A stretch of DNA of 64,000 nt, taken from contig NZ_CP089309.1 in the NCBI RefSeq assembly GCF_021228795.1, positions 4,089,501 to 4,153,500 of the forward strand, given 5' to 3'. Each line of letters starts with the position of its first letter. Within the stretch, counting starts at the first letter, position 1. Made by a program: the position numbers and the translations under genes. The notes below the pieces were generated by a model. It ran no database searches. It was not told the DNA's origin and saw only the letters and a list, made by a program, of their open reading frames with translations. Positions 35,406 to 44,492 of this stretch are shown in pieces. The stretch comes from Thiocapsa bogorovii. GTDB lineage: Bacteria; Pseudomonadota; Gammaproteobacteria; Chromatiales; Chromatiaceae.

Positions 35406-38400
35406 TCTCCGATGTCTTCATCGATCGGCCGCGGCTCTCGATCGTCATCTCGGTCGTGATCACGCTGGCCGGCCTCATCGCCATCACCCGCATCCCGGTT
35501 GCCCAGTTCCCCGACATCGTCCCGCCGCAGGTCTCGGTCAGTGCGGCCTATCCGGGCGCGAGCGCATCGGTCGTGGAGTCGACGGTCGCTCAGCCGATCG
35601 AGTCGCAGGTCAACGGCGTGGACAACATGCTCTACATGCAGTCCACCAGCGGCAACGACGGCAGCTACTCGCTGACCGTCACCTTCGCGCTCGGCTCCGA
35701 CCCCGACATCAATACGGTCAACGTGCAGAATCGGGCTAATCTGGCGATGGCCCAGCTCCCGGAAGAGGTGAAGCGTCAGGGGTTGACGGTCCAGAAGAAA
35801 TCCAACGCCATGTTGCAGGTGGTGGCGCTGAGCTCGCCGAAGGGGTCCTACGACGGGCTGTTCCTGAGCAATTACGCGACGATCAACGTCGTCGACACCT
35901 TGGCGCGCGTGCCCGGTGTAGGACAGGCGTCGCTGTTCGGGCCGCTCGACTACAGCATGCGGATCTGGCTCGACGCGGACCGACTGACCGCGCTCTCGCT
36001 CACGCCGGCCGACGTGATCGCGGCGATCCAGAGCCAGAACATCCAGGCCGCGGTGGGGCGGATCGGCGCGCAGCCGATGACGGCCGACCAACAGTTCCAA
36101 ATTACGCTCCAGACCCGCGGGCGCTTGACCGATGCGGCCGAGTTTGAGCGCATCGTCGTGCGGGCCAACCCGGACGGCTCGAACGTGCTGGTTTCGGATG
36201 TCGGACGCGTCGAGCTCGGCGCGCGCCAGTCGGACTCCTTCAGCCGATTGGACGGACGGGATGCGGCCGCCATCGGAATCTATCTCGCGCCGGGCGCCAA
36301 CGCGGTGTCCGTCGCCGACGGTGTCGAGGCAGCCATGGATCGGCTCGCCGAGCGGTTCCCGGACGATCTCGCCTATACCTTGGTGTACGACACGACGGAC
36401 TTCGTAAACGCAAGTCTCGAAAAGGTCGTCCATACCCTGCTCGAGGCATTCGTTCTGGTGATCTTGGTCGTGTTCCTCTTTCTCGGGAGCTGGCGCGCCA
36501 CTCTGATCCCGTTGATTGCGGTGCCCGTGGCCTTGATCGGGACCTTTGCCTTCCTGCTCGCGATCGGTTTTTCGGCCAACACCATCTCTCTGTTGGCCGT
36601 CGTGTTGGCGATCGGGATCGTGGTCGATGACGCCATCGTGGTGGTGGAGAACGTCGAGCGCATCATGGAGGAGGAGGGGCTTGCGCCGCGCGAGGCCGCC
36701 AAGAAGGCGATGGGCCAGATCACCGGGCCCATCATCGCCATCACCTTGGTGCTGCTGTCGGTCTTCCTGCCGGTGGCCTTCATCCCCGGGATCACCGGAC
36801 AGCTCTTTCAGCAGTTCGCGGCCGTCGTCGCCTTCGCCATGCTGATCTCGGCCGTCAATGCCCTGACCCTGTCTCCGGCGCTGTGCGCGGTCCTGCTCAA
36901 GCCCGGCGGTCATCGACGCGGGCCGATGCGCTACGTGATGAGCGGTATCGATCGGGTCCGCGACGGCTATGCCGCGATCGTCGCGCGGCTGGTTCGTGTT
37001 GCAATGCTGGTGGTGGTGCTGATCCTGGGGATCGGGCTTGCGACCGGCTGGCTGTTCAAGATCACGCCGACCGGATTCCTCCCGGAAGAGGATCAAGGGG
37101 CCTTTATGGCCCATGTGCAGTTGCCTCAAGGTGCCTCGGTGAGCCGCACCTTCGAGGTGGTGAAGGAGCTCGAGACGCTGGTGGAGGCGGATCCCGCGGT
37201 CGCGCACGTGGTCACGATCACGGGCTTCAGCATCCTCGACGGGGCGGTGCTCTCCAATTCCGCGGCCGTGATCGGGCGGCTGAAGCCCTTCGAGGAGCGC
37301 ACCACGGCGGATCTCAAGGTCGATGCCGTCATCGATCGGATCGCGGCCCAAACGATCGGCATCCCGAGCGCCCGGGTCATGCCCTTCAACCTTCCGCCGA
37401 TCGTCGGTCTCGGAACCGGGGGAGGTTTTCAATACCAGCTCGAAGACCTGCAGGGTCGCACCCCCGAGGCGCTCGCCGGGGTGATGCGCGGACTGATCCT
37501 CGCCGCCAATCAGGATCCCGCACTCTCGCGCGTATTCTCGACCTGGGCGACCGATAACCCGCAGGTGTTTCTCAACATCGATCGTGAAAAGGTCCAGACC
37601 CTGGGTGTGCGCATCAGCGACGTCTTCAACGCGCTGCAGGCGACCTTGGGCGGCTACTATGTCAACGACTTCAATCGGTTCGGGCGGGTCTGGCAGGTTC
37701 AGGTGGCGGGGAGAGAGGCGGATCGCCGGAGCGTCGAGGACATCTACCGGATCCACGTGCGCAACGACCGAGGCGACATGGTGCCGCTGCGCGCACTGCT
37801 GAGCCCCGAGCTGATCCTGGGGCCGCAGCTCCTGCAGCGGTACAACAACTATCGCAGCGTGACGATTCAGGGCGAGCCGGCGCCCGGCTTCAGCTCGGGC
37901 GATGCCCTGACGGCAATGGAGCGGATCTCCGCGGCGACCTTGCCGGCGGGCTACGGGTTCGAGTGGACGGGCACCGCCTTTCAGGAAAGGGAGGCTAGGG
38001 GGCAGACCCCGATCGTGTTGGCGCTGGCGGTCTTGTTCGCCTATCTCTTCCTGGTCGGGCTCTACGAGAGCTGGTCGATGCCGGCGGTCGTGCTCCTGAG
38101 CGTGACGGTAGGGGTACTCGGCGCACTCTGCGGACTCTGGATTGCGGGCCTCTCAAACGATCTCTATGCGCAGGTCGGCATCGTCGTGCTCATCGGACTG
38201 GCGAGCAAGAACGCGATCCTCATCGTCGAATTCGCCATCGAGCAGCGCGCGTCCGGGGCCTCGATCCTGGATGCCGCTACAAGGGCGGCGCGTCTGCGGA
38301 TCCGTGCCGTCCTCATGACCAGCTTTGCCTTTATCCTCGGCCTGGTCCCCTTGATTATCGCCAGCGGTGCCGGCGAGGCGAGTCAGCGCGGCGTCGGCAC

Positions 38401-38581
38401 CGCCGTCTTCGGCGGTATGCTTGCCGCCTCGCTGATCGGCATCTTCCTGATCCCGATGCTCTACGTGGTCTTCCAACGGTTTCGCGAGAAGGTCCACGGG
38501 GGTGTCAAGGTTCAGGATCCGGTTCCGGGTCCGGGTCCGGGTCCGGGTCCGGGTCCGGAGCACGAGGCTCCTGTCTCGTGA
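35402..38581 (+). CDS. RND multidrug efflux pump (HAE1/AcrB family)
   Basis: The 1059-aa inner-membrane pump drives drug export with the proton gradient. It begins [20 protein letters not shown] and has twelve helices with two large periplasmic loops. TM4 carries the proton-relay pair in [20 protein letters not shown] (two Asp), TM10 has [16 protein letters not shown] with the Lys, and [12 protein letters not shown] is typical of AcrB docking loops. The C-terminus is odd: [13 protein letters not shown] is encoded by about six GGTCCG units (38519-38560). It is translationally coupled to the adaptor gene. Confidence 0.96.
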   Translation: MISDVFIDRPRLSIVISVVITLAGLIAITRIPVAQFPDIVPPQVSVSAAYPGASASVVESTVAQPIESQVNGVDNMLYMQSTSGNDGSYSLTVTFALGSDPDINTVNVQNRANLAMAQLPEEVKRQGLTVQKKSNAMLQVVALSSPKGSYDGLFLSNYATINVVDTLARVPGVGQASLFGPLDYSMRIWLDADRLTALSLTPADVIAAIQSQNIQAAVGRIGAQPMTADQQFQITLQTRGRLTDAAEFERIVVRANPDGSNVLVSDVGRVELGARQSDSFSRLDGRDAAAIGIYLAPGANAVSVADGVEAAMDRLAERFPDDLAYTLVYDTTDFVNASLEKVVHTLLEAFVLVILVVFLFLGSWRATLIPLIAVPVALIGTFAFLLAIGFSANTISLLAVVLAIGIVVDDAIVVVENVERIMEEEGLAPREAAKKAMGQITGPIIAITLVLLSVFLPVAFIPGITGQLFQQFAAVVAFAMLISAVNALTLSPALCAVLLKPGGHRRGPMRYVMSGIDRVRDGYAAIVARLVRVAMLVVVLILGIGLATGWLFKITPTGFLPEEDQGAFMAHVQLPQGASVSRTFEVVKELETLVEADPAVAHVVTITGFSILDGAVLSNSAAVIGRLKPFEERTTADLKVDAVIDRIAAQTIGIPSARVMPFNLPPIVGLGTGGGFQYQLEDLQGRTPEALAGVMRGLILAANQDPALSRVFSTWATDNPQVFLNIDREKVQTLGVRISDVFNALQATLGGYYVNDFNRFGRVWQVQVAGREADRRSVEDIYRIHVRNDRGDMVPLRALLSPELILGPQLLQRYNNYRSVTIQGEPAPGFSSGDALTAMERISAATLPAGYGFEWTGTAFQEREARGQTPIVLALAVLFAYLFLVGLYESWSMPAVVLLSVTVGVLGALCGLWIAGLSNDLYAQVGIVVLIGLASKNAILIVEFAIEQRASGASILDAATRAARLRIRAVLMTSFAFILGLVPLIIASGAGEASQRGVGTAVFGGMLAASLIGIFLIPMLYVVFQRFREKVHGGVKVQDPVPGPGPGPGPGPEHEAPVS
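38519..38560 (+). repeat. GGTCCG hexanucleotide tandem repeat inside the RND pump gene
   Basis: About six in-frame GGTCCG/GGTTCC units encode a Pro-Gly run 11 residues before the stop. Copy-number changes would alter the tail length by two residues per unit without shifting the frame. Confidence 0.85.
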
Positions 38582-38614
38582 CGTCCGATGGCGCCTGTTT
38601 CCCCGCGCCAGCTC

Positions 38615-38685
38615 CGACCGTCGTCGGCGCCGGCGCGGCCAAGCCACTCCAACACATGATGCATACCGCGCCGGGCGCGGTTTAA
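38615..38685 (+). repeat. Dispersed repeat, GCGCGG-palindrome type, copy B
   Basis: It has the same core as 24046-24112 (AACACATGATGCATACCGCG then CCGGGCGCGG and TTTAA) and an upstream block CGACCGTCGTCGG. The 7-bp GC stem plus T-run right after the RND operon suggests a terminator role. Confidence 0.72.
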
Positions 38686-38701
38686 ACGCAACGGAGCAAC
38701 C

Positions 38702-38998
38702 ATGACCCACGCCGATACCCGATCCAAACACCGCCGGTTCTCGTCTCGGGCTTTGGCGCCGAGCCTGGTCCTCACGCTTCTCCTCCTTGCCGGCTGCGGC
38801 GACCAGGTCGTCGTCGAAGGCGTGAACGTCTCCGACGGGGATCTCGTCGGAGACAGCGTGATCGACAACCCGGCGAATGCCGCGGGGGTCGCGGCCGGCG
38901 AACCCTATGCGATCGGCGATCCCTACGAGGAGGCCGAGGAGGGCGAGAAGAACATGGGTCCCAATGCGCCGGGGTATATCCCGGAGACCATTGATTAG
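38702..38998 (+). CDS. Small lipoprotein
   Basis: The 98-aa product has a signal peptide ending in the lipobox LLLLAGC at about residue 31. The short mature chain is acidic and Asp/Gly/Glu-rich (VNVSDGDLVGDSVIDN, ending GPNAPGYIPETID), with no folded domain that I recognise. It is preceded by a dispersed repeat that separates it from the RND operon. It probably sits on the inner leaflet of the outer membrane, as the residue after the Cys is Gly rather than Asp. Confidence 0.78.
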   Translation: MTHADTRSKHRRFSSRALAPSLVLTLLLLAGCGDQVVVEGVNVSDGDLVGDSVIDNPANAAGVAAGEPYAIGDPYEEAEEGEKNMGPNAPGYIPETID

Positions 38999-39076
38999 TC
39001 GTCGTGGGTTGATCCTGGATTCGGAAAATCGGCCCGCGTCGTTTCGCTCGGCGGTGTCGAGACGGCCGAGCCGGTC

Positions 39077-39628
39077 TCAATGCGCCTCCAATTTCCCAAG
39101 CTCGCCGAGGATCTCCAACACCAGTTGTCGGGTCTGTGTGTCCATCCCGCGACACAGTTGGTCCGCGTTGCGCTCCCCGTTGATCAGCGGGCGGACAACA
39201 CCGGCCAGCCGGGCCATGCTGCCCCCGACCTTGCTCATTTGATCGGCCATGTTGCCGATCAGAACGAGCGCTTGTGGATCGGTGCGCGCGGCGTGGATCA
39301 TGTGCGCGAGGCCAGGTGCGGCGAGGGTCGGGTCGTGCGCCTGACTCGGATCCGGCAGACTGGAGGGGTCTTGGAGTCCGCGCAGGACGGATTCCACGAT
39401 GACCTGATCTTCCTCGTCGAGACCACTCAAGAGCGCGGGCGAGCGCTCCCCTTTGGCGATGCGGCGCAATACGGCGACAAGCCCACTCCAACCCTGTTGC
39501 TCGGCCTCTGCAAGCAGACCCTCGAGCTCGGCTTGGCCCTCCGGGCGTTGGGTCAACGCGACCACTTGGCGAATGAAGGTCGCATGGACCAGGCGGATCT
39601 GCTCGCGGCGTTCCGGAAGGGTGGACAC
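39077..39628 (-). CDS. Hypothetical helical protein
   Basis: I start at GTG 39628 (VSTLPERREQIRLVHATFIR) because AGGAG lies 8 bp upstream; the longer open frame from 39787 reads as non-coding. The 183-aa product has no signal peptide or membrane segment. It is mostly alpha-helical, with repeated amphipathic stretches (ELEGLLAEAEQQGWSGLVAV, RRIAKGERSPALLSGLDEED) and a C-terminal helix QTRQLVLEILGELGKLEAH. No family is recognised. It is monocistronic, pointing away from the PLD-N gene. Confidence 0.65.
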   Translation of the reverse strand: MSTLPERREQIRLVHATFIRQVVALTQRPEGQAELEGLLAEAEQQGWSGLVAVLRRIAKGERSPALLSGLDEEDQVIVESVLRGLQDPSSLPDPSQAHDPTLAAPGLAHMIHAARTDPQALVLIGNMADQMSKVGGSMARLAGVVRPLINGERNADQLCRGMDTQTRQLVLEILGELGKLEAH

Positions 39629-39819
39629 TGGAGAATCTCCTCTTTCGAAATATCGGGAAGCCCAACCGGTCGTCCCGGCCATGCCTCCAGCCTGAGGTCG
39701 TGCCCAGCCGCACCCGACCCGAGCGACGGGGACTGAGCTATTATCGATGCGGGCTCTTCGCGACGAGTCCGCTCCTGCCTTTCGCACCCCGACATCGCAC
39801 CCTCATGGAGAGTTCATCG

Positions 39820-39996
39820 ATGCAGATCGAAGTCACAGGCATTCTCGGTTTGATTCACCTGATCTTGACGATCTACGCGATCGTCAAGATCGTCGGCAGC
39901 TCCGCCGGCACGGGGTCGAAGGTGTTGTGGATCGCGCTCGTCCTCCTGCTGCCGGTCGTGGGTCTGATCCTCTGGCTCCTGTTCGGGCCGAGCTGA
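39820..39996 (+). CDS. Small membrane protein with PLDc_N domain
   Basis: The 58-aa protein starts at ATG 39820 behind GGAGAG and has two helices: GLIHLILTIYAIVKIV and KVLWIALVLLLPVVGLILWL, ending LLFGPS. This is the PLDc_N (cardiolipin-synthase N-terminal) hairpin as a stand-alone protein. The adjacent cls gene, convergent across an 82-bp repeat, has its own version of the same hairpin. It may associate with phospholipases or act as an independent small membrane factor. Confidence 0.8.
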   Translation: MQIEVTGILGLIHLILTIYAIVKIVGSSAGTGSKVLWIALVLLLPVVGLILWLLFGPS

Positions 39997-40000
39997 GCTG

Positions 40001-40082
40001 AAACCGCGTCCAGGGCGAGATGCTCACTTTCGAGTGAACTCGACGTTTGATGCATCCATGGCCCCTAGCGGGGACGCGGTTT
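40001..40082. repeat. 82-bp dispersed element with terminal inverted repeats, copy 1
   Basis: It opens AAACCGCGTCC and closes with the exact complement GGACGCGGTTT. An element of identical length, 64 of 82 bases identical, lies at 60621-60702. The cls stop codon overlaps its right end. It looks like a non-autonomous mobile or REP-type unit. Confidence 0.82.
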
Positions 40083-41505
40083 AGAGGATCGGCCCCAACA
40101 TGGCGATGCTGTTGTTCAGGAGGCGCCGGCCCGGTCCCCACGCTGCGACCGTCTCGGCGTGGACGGGGCGGGATCGGGCGATATAGCTGTCCTGGCGCTC
40201 GCGTATGGTCGCCGTGAGTGCCGGATCGTAGACGAGGATATTATTCTCGAAGTTGAGCTCGAAGCTGCGCCGGTCCATGTTGGCCGATCCGATCAGGGTG
40301 ACCGCCCCGTCCAGGGTCAATGACTTGGTGTGCAGGAGTCCGCCTTCGAACTCGAAGATCCGCACACCGGCGGCGAGCAGGTCGGCGTAATAGCTCCGGC
40401 TGGTTGCGCCGACAACGAAGGAGTCGTTGCGGGCCGGGAAGAGGATGCTGGTCTTCACGCCCCGATAGGCTGCACCGCAGAGGGCGGTCTGCATGGATTC
40501 GTCCGGGACATAATAAGGTGTCGAAATCACCAATTCCTCGCGTGCGGTGTGGATCAAGGACGCGAACAGATCGGGCATCGCCGAGGCACGCACTGTCGGT
40601 CCAGTGCCGATCACCTGTGCCGCGAATCCCTCGCTCGACGCCTGTACGGGACGCCGCAGCAGCGCATCGATTCCGTCGTCCACGTGCGCCAGCCAGTCGC
40701 TCGCGAACAGGATCTGATTCTGACGTGCGATCGGTCCCTCGAAGCGCACCATGGCGTCGACCCAGGGGGCATATTTTGCCTTGATCCGGAACTCGGGATC
40801 GGCGCAGTTCTGGCTGCCGCAATAGGTGATGCTGTCGTCGATCACCAGAATCTTGCGATGGTTGCGCAGATCGATGCGGCCTCCGAGCGGGCGCAGCAAA
40901 GGGTTGGAGATCGGCAGTGCGCGCGCTAGGCTCACGCCCGCGTCCGCCATCCGCTTCCAATGGATCGAATGGATCAGCCGGCGCGAGCCCAGATCGTCCG
41001 CCATGGCCCGACAGGTGACGCCGCGCTGGGCCGCACGCTCGAGGGCCGCGACCATCGACAGCCCGTTGTTGTCGGGCAACCAGATGTAGAAGTTCAGGTT
41101 GACGTGATCGGTTGCGGCGTCGATGTCCGCGACCATGGCGTCGATCGCGGCGTTGGAGTCCGCCATCAGGGTTGCCCTGTTTCCGCCGATCGGGGCAAAG
41201 CCGCTGATGGATTCACCGAGTCGAAACAGGTGCCGATAGGTGTCCGGGATCTCCGGCGGCACAAGCTGGCGATCGAAATCATTCGCAAATTCGGGAACCC
41301 GCGAAAAGATGCGGCGCATCCGCTCGCCTTGGCGTCGCCCGAGATTCACCTCTCCGAGCAGGACGTAAGCGACTGCCCCGACCACCGGAACGGCCAGGAT
41401 GACCACGACCCAAGCGATCCGCGATGCCGGCTGCCGATTCGCCCGCAGCAGCACGCGCACGACCAGTCCGATCTGGATCAGCAGATGTACAAACAGGATG
41501 ATCAT
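40081..41505 (-). CDS. cls: Cardiolipin synthase, PLD superfamily
   Basis: The enzyme condenses phosphatidylglycerol molecules to cardiolipin at the inner membrane. With start ATG 41505 the product is 474 aa: a PLDc_N two-helix hairpin (ILFVHLLIQIGLVVRVLLRA; IAWVVVILAVPVVGAVAYVL) and two phospholipase D domains. The HKD motifs are NHRKILVIDDSITYCGSQN and LHTKSLTLDGAVTLIGSAN. The start overlaps the stop of the upstream small membrane protein gene (ATGA), so the two are coupled. The stop lies in the end of an 82-bp dispersed repeat. Confidence 0.95.
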   Translation of the reverse strand: MIILFVHLLIQIGLVVRVLLRANRQPASRIAWVVVILAVPVVGAVAYVLLGEVNLGRRQGERMRRIFSRVPEFANDFDRQLVPPEIPDTYRHLFRLGESISGFAPIGGNRATLMADSNAAIDAMVADIDAATDHVNLNFYIWLPDNNGLSMVAALERAAQRGVTCRAMADDLGSRRLIHSIHWKRMADAGVSLARALPISNPLLRPLGGRIDLRNHRKILVIDDSITYCGSQNCADPEFRIKAKYAPWVDAMVRFEGPIARQNQILFASDWLAHVDDGIDALLRRPVQASSEGFAAQVIGTGPTVRASAMPDLFASLIHTAREELVISTPYYVPDESMQTALCGAAYRGVKTSILFPARNDSFVVGATSRSYYADLLAAGVRIFEFEGGLLHTKSLTLDGAVTLIGSANMDRRSFELNFENNILVYDPALTATIRERQDSYIARSRPVHAETVAAWGPGRRLLNNSIAMLGPIL

Positions 41506-41840
41506 GGATTCGGCCCTCCCGGGAAGGCCTCGGTCCAGAGGCCGATTCCCATGACCATAAAGGCAATGGCCAGGGCGATACAGGCAAGGGCTGCGATCAG
41601 GGTCGCAATCTCGGCGCCTTGGCTCCGTCGGTGCTTGAAGCCCCAAAACGCGCCGGCGGCCGTGATCAGAAAACCGAATTCGCCGATGAAGAGGCGGGTG
41701 AGCAAGGGCATCCCGCGCGCTGACTGAGTGTCTATCCCGCCGCCCGGCGAGCCGCCCGAACCTCCGCCCAGCGCAAGCACGAGCGCCAGGACCAGGCCGA
41801 GACCTGCCGCAGCCCAGGTGAACGGAAATCGTTTGCTCAT
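41502..41840 (-). CDS. Small membrane protein upstream of cls
   Basis: The 112-aa protein begins MSKRFPFTWAAAGLGLVLAL and has three hydrophobic segments: an N-terminal helix, FIGEFGFLITAAGAFWGF, and TLIAALACIALAIAFMVMGI. A Gly/Ser-rich loop separates the first two. The four-base overlap with the cls start implies coupled translation and a functional link to membrane phospholipid synthesis. The family is not recognised. A palindrome at 41884-41911 lies just upstream and may be a regulatory hairpin or operator. Confidence 0.72.
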   Translation of the reverse strand: MSKRFPFTWAAAGLGLVLALVLALGGGSGGSPGGGIDTQSARGMPLLTRLFIGEFGFLITAAGAFWGFKHRRSQGAEIATLIAALACIALAIAFMVMGIGLWTEAFPGGPNP

Positions 41841-41883
41841 GCGCGTCCTCGCCTCTGGGTCTTCCAAAACGCCTATTGTGCAT

Positions 41884-41911
41884 GATACCGAGCCCACGTG
41901 TGCTCGGTATC
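41884..41911. promoter_or_regulatory. Perfect palindrome upstream of the cls operon
   Basis: GATACCGAGC and its exact complement GCTCGGTATC surround CCACGTGT. It lies 44 bp upstream of the small membrane protein start in the divergent promoter region, with a second hairpin (GGCGGGGCATGCCCTGCC) at 41922-41939. Either an operator or a transcript hairpin is possible. Confidence 0.45.
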
Positions 41912-42085
41912 AATCGCCTCCGGCGGGGCATGCCCTGCCGTTGTGTTGTTTCGGATTGAACCATGGCTGCACGACGCCATCTTATGTTGCAGTGCACAAT
42001 AAAGCTCGGATGCCCGGTGTCGGTCTCGAAGACCGGCCGGGGTAACGTCTCGGGTCGGTGCGTCGAGAAGCCGGAGAGCCTTGCC

Positions 42086-42859
42086 ATGACGATCATGATC
42101 GAGCGTGCCCACGGTCGAGCCGCGACCCGCGGTGAGGCCGTGCGCCTGAAGGACGGTACCGTGTGTCGGATTCGCCCGATCGAGGGAGACGATCCGGGGA
42201 TCGTGACAGCCTGTTTCGAGGGTCTTTCGGATGCGTCGCGCCGATTGCGGTTTTTCGGGGCGAAGCGCGCATTGACCGAATCCGATCTGGTCTATCTGAC
42301 AGGAGCGGACGGACGCGATCATCTGGCCTTTGCGGCGGTGCACAAGACGATGTCGGGTGGGGAAGCCGAGGTATTCGGTGTGGCTCGGTGCATTCGTTCC
42401 TCGCCGGGATCGGAGACGGCGGAGCTGGCGATGGCGGTCGTCGACCGGGCGCAAGGAAAGGGCGTGGGAACCGTCTTGCTGGAGTACTTGATCGTGAAGG
42501 CGCGGGAGCAGGGGATCCGCCGTTTTCGCTGCGAGGTCCTCGCCGACAACGAAGGGATGCGCGCTCTGGCCAAACGGCTGGGCGGCCGTGCAAGTTGGTT
42601 GGACGACGGCACGCTTGAGTATGACTGCGGGCTTGCCGAACCCAATTCGATCCGTGGCGATGCGGGGTTCGACCACGGCCTACGGGAGCCGCGTCCCGGG
42701 GCCGCCTCGGAAACCGTTCCCTGTCGCCCCGCGCCGCCGGTGCCGCACGCGTGGACCAGCTCATGGGAGCGCGCGTCCAATGCCGCTTTCGCCTTCTTCG
42801 AGACCGCGGCATCGGTCTGGTACGATCAGGTCTTCACGAGTCGTATCGAGAGCCGATAG
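42086..42859 (+). CDS. GNAT-family N-acetyltransferase
   Basis: With start ATG 42086 the protein is 257 aa. The GNAT fold lies at about 15-175: VRLKDGTVCRIRPIEGDDPG, then RFFGAKRALTESDL, the acetyl-CoA-binding loop in DRAQGKGVGTVLLEYLIVKA (Q/RxxGxG), and RFRCEVLADNEGMRALAKRL. It resembles the acetyltransferase domain found in Pat-like protein acetylases, but as a single domain. About 80 extra C-terminal residues are Pro/Arg-rich with a final aromatic helix. The substrate is unknown. It is followed after 4 bp by the gamma-carbonic anhydrase gene. Confidence 0.85.
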   Translation: MTIMIERAHGRAATRGEAVRLKDGTVCRIRPIEGDDPGIVTACFEGLSDASRRLRFFGAKRALTESDLVYLTGADGRDHLAFAAVHKTMSGGEAEVFGVARCIRSSPGSETAELAMAVVDRAQGKGVGTVLLEYLIVKAREQGIRRFRCEVLADNEGMRALAKRLGGRASWLDDGTLEYDCGLAEPNSIRGDAGFDHGLREPRPGAASETVPCRPAPPVPHAWTSSWERASNAAFAFFETAASVWYDQVFTSRIESR

Positions 42860-42863
42860 AGTG

Positions 42864-43415
42864 ATGCACATTCGCTCGTTCGAAGACGCACGTCCAAAGA
42901 TCGATCCGTCCGCTTGGGTCGACGAGACCGCGGTCGTGATCGGCGAGGTCACGCTCGGCCCATGCGCCTCCGTCTGGCCCGGATGCGTGATCCGAGGGGA
43001 TATCCATCGTATCGAGATCGGCGCGCGGACCAACATTCAGGACGGGAGCGTTTTGCATGTCTCGCACGACAGCCGCTTCATGCCGGGAGGGGCACCGCTG
43101 ATCGTGCACGAGGATGTCACCGTCGGTCATCAGGTGGTGTTGCACGGATGCGAGATCCGTCATCACTGTCTGATCGGCATCGGTGCTCGCGTGCTCGATC
43201 GTGCGCTGCTCGAGCCATATACGTTGCTCGGTGCCGCGTCTTTGGTGACGCCGGGTCAGATCTTGGAGGGAGGCTATCTCTGGCTCGGCGCACCGGCGCG
43301 GCGGGTACGGCCGCTGACGGATCGGGAGCGCGAGTACCTGGAGTATGCGGCGCACAACTATGTGCGGTTGGCAGCCCGGTATCGAGCGGAATCGACTGTC
43401 GCATCGACGAAATAG
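42864..43415 (+). CDS. Gamma-class carbonic anhydrase family protein
   Basis: The 183-aa cytoplasmic protein is a left-handed beta-helix trimer of the YrdA/Cam family. Hexapeptide repeats are evident from residue 15 on (AWVDETAVVIGEVTLGPCAS). The zinc ligands fit GSVLHVSHDSRF, DVTVGHQVVLHGCEI, and the partner residues RGDIHRIEIG and NIQDG are present. It may hydrate CO2 or act as an acyl-CoA-type transferase; activity cannot be told from sequence. The start at 42864 is 4 bp after the acetyltransferase stop, so they are co-transcribed. Confidence 0.93.
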   Translation: MHIRSFEDARPKIDPSAWVDETAVVIGEVTLGPCASVWPGCVIRGDIHRIEIGARTNIQDGSVLHVSHDSRFMPGGAPLIVHEDVTVGHQVVLHGCEIRHHCLIGIGARVLDRALLEPYTLLGAASLVTPGQILEGGYLWLGAPARRVRPLTDREREYLEYAAHNYVRLAARYRAESTVASTK

Positions 43416-43529
43416 GCCGGGGCGACAGGCGGAATGCTTGCGTTCGGAAAGCTTGGCGTCGCTGCGCTCGACTCGTCCGGTCAAGCGGGCGGTTGGGGAT
43501 GTCGCCGGTCGGACGGGTCGCGGCGCGTT

Positions 43530-44492
43530 CTATCCACTCGGCGACTGAGGCGACGGCGCCGCGGGCCGTAGGGCTGTGGCCGGCGGCTCTCCGAGATCGG
43601 AGGCCTCGCTGTCGGGAGGCGGCACGCGATTGACGTCCACTGCGACCCGCAGCTCGTGGGTTCCCCCGCCGTAGAAGATCCCGCGCAGCGGCGTGACGTC
43701 CTGAAAATCGCGACCGACGGCGGTCGTGATGTGCTGCTCTCCGGGGATCTGGTCGTTGGTGGGGTCGAAATCGATCCAACCCAGGTTGGGAATGAGCACC
43801 GAGAACCAGGCATGCGAGGCGTCTGCGCCTTGTAGCTTGACCTGGCCCGGCGGGGGGAGTGTTTCCAGATAGCCGCTGACATAGCGGCTCGCGAGTCCAA
43901 GTCCGCGTAGACCGGCGATGGCGACATGTGCGAAATCCTGGCAGACGCCTTTGCGCTGCTCCATGACCTCGCCGAGCGGTGTGGCGATGGTCGTGGAGGT
44001 CGGATCATAGACGAAGTCGCGGTAGATACGCCCCATCAGCTCGATCGTCGCCTCCAGGATCGGGCGTCCCGGCGGAAAGGATTCGGCGGCGTAGGCGCGC
44101 GAGTCGGGATCCGGCGGAACGAGCGGTGACGGGAGGGTGAAGATCCGCAGGTCGGTCATGGGTTCGTCGTAGCGATCGTGCAGACGATCGACGATCCGCT
44201 CCCAGGGTTGAGTCGCCTCGGGTTGCGGCAAGGTCGGCGCGACGACTTCGACCTCGCTCTGGGCACGGACCTCGAGTGCATCGTGGGCCTGCTGAATCGA
44301 AAAATAGCTCACCCGATTACCGAAAAAGTCCTCGTGTTCGCGATGAACGGCCGGCCATGGATCGACCCGGATCTGGCTGGAGAGGCAGCGCTGTCGCGTC
44401 GTCTGTGGTGGCTTCAGGTGCGCGATGCTGTGGCACAGCGACACCGGCTCGGCATACTCGTAGCGGGTGACGTGATTGATCCGGAATCTCAT
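43530..44492 (-). CDS. Transglutaminase-like protease domain protein
   Basis: The 320-aa cytoplasmic protein starts MRFRINHVTRYEYAEPVSLC, the conserved N-terminal strand of this subgroup. The papain-like triad is visible: Cys in RKGVCQDFAHVAIAGLRGLG, His in ASHAWFSVLIP, Asp in WIDFDPTND. The Pro-rich tail is dispensable-looking. Its start overlaps the stop of the ATP-grasp/alpha-E gene by 4 bp (ATGA). This pairing recurs in many bacteria and is suspected to make or trim a peptide-like tag, but the substrate is unproven. Confidence 0.92.
   Translation of the reverse strand: MRFRINHVTRYEYAEPVSLCHSIAHLKPPQTTRQRCLSSQIRVDPWPAVHREHEDFFGNRVSYFSIQQAHDALEVRAQSEVEVVAPTLPQPEATQPWERIVDRLHDRYDEPMTDLRIFTLPSPLVPPDPDSRAYAAESFPPGRPILEATIELMGRIYRDFVYDPTSTTIATPLGEVMEQRKGVCQDFAHVAIAGLRGLGLASRYVSGYLETLPPPGQVKLQGADASHAWFSVLIPNLGWIDFDPTNDQIPGEQHITTAVGRDFQDVTPLRGIFYGGGTHELRVAVDVNRVPPPDSEASDLGEPPATALRPAAPSPQSPSG

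Noticed and set aside
35351..37756. 801-codon minus-strand ORF opposite the RND pump gene
   Set aside because: High GC leaves the antisense frame open. The translation is His/Arg/Asp-rich and repetitive, while the plus strand encodes a complete RND pump.
38512..38868. 118-codon minus-strand ORF near the RND operon end
   Set aside because: It translates the dispersed repeat and the Pro-Gly coding tract in antisense.
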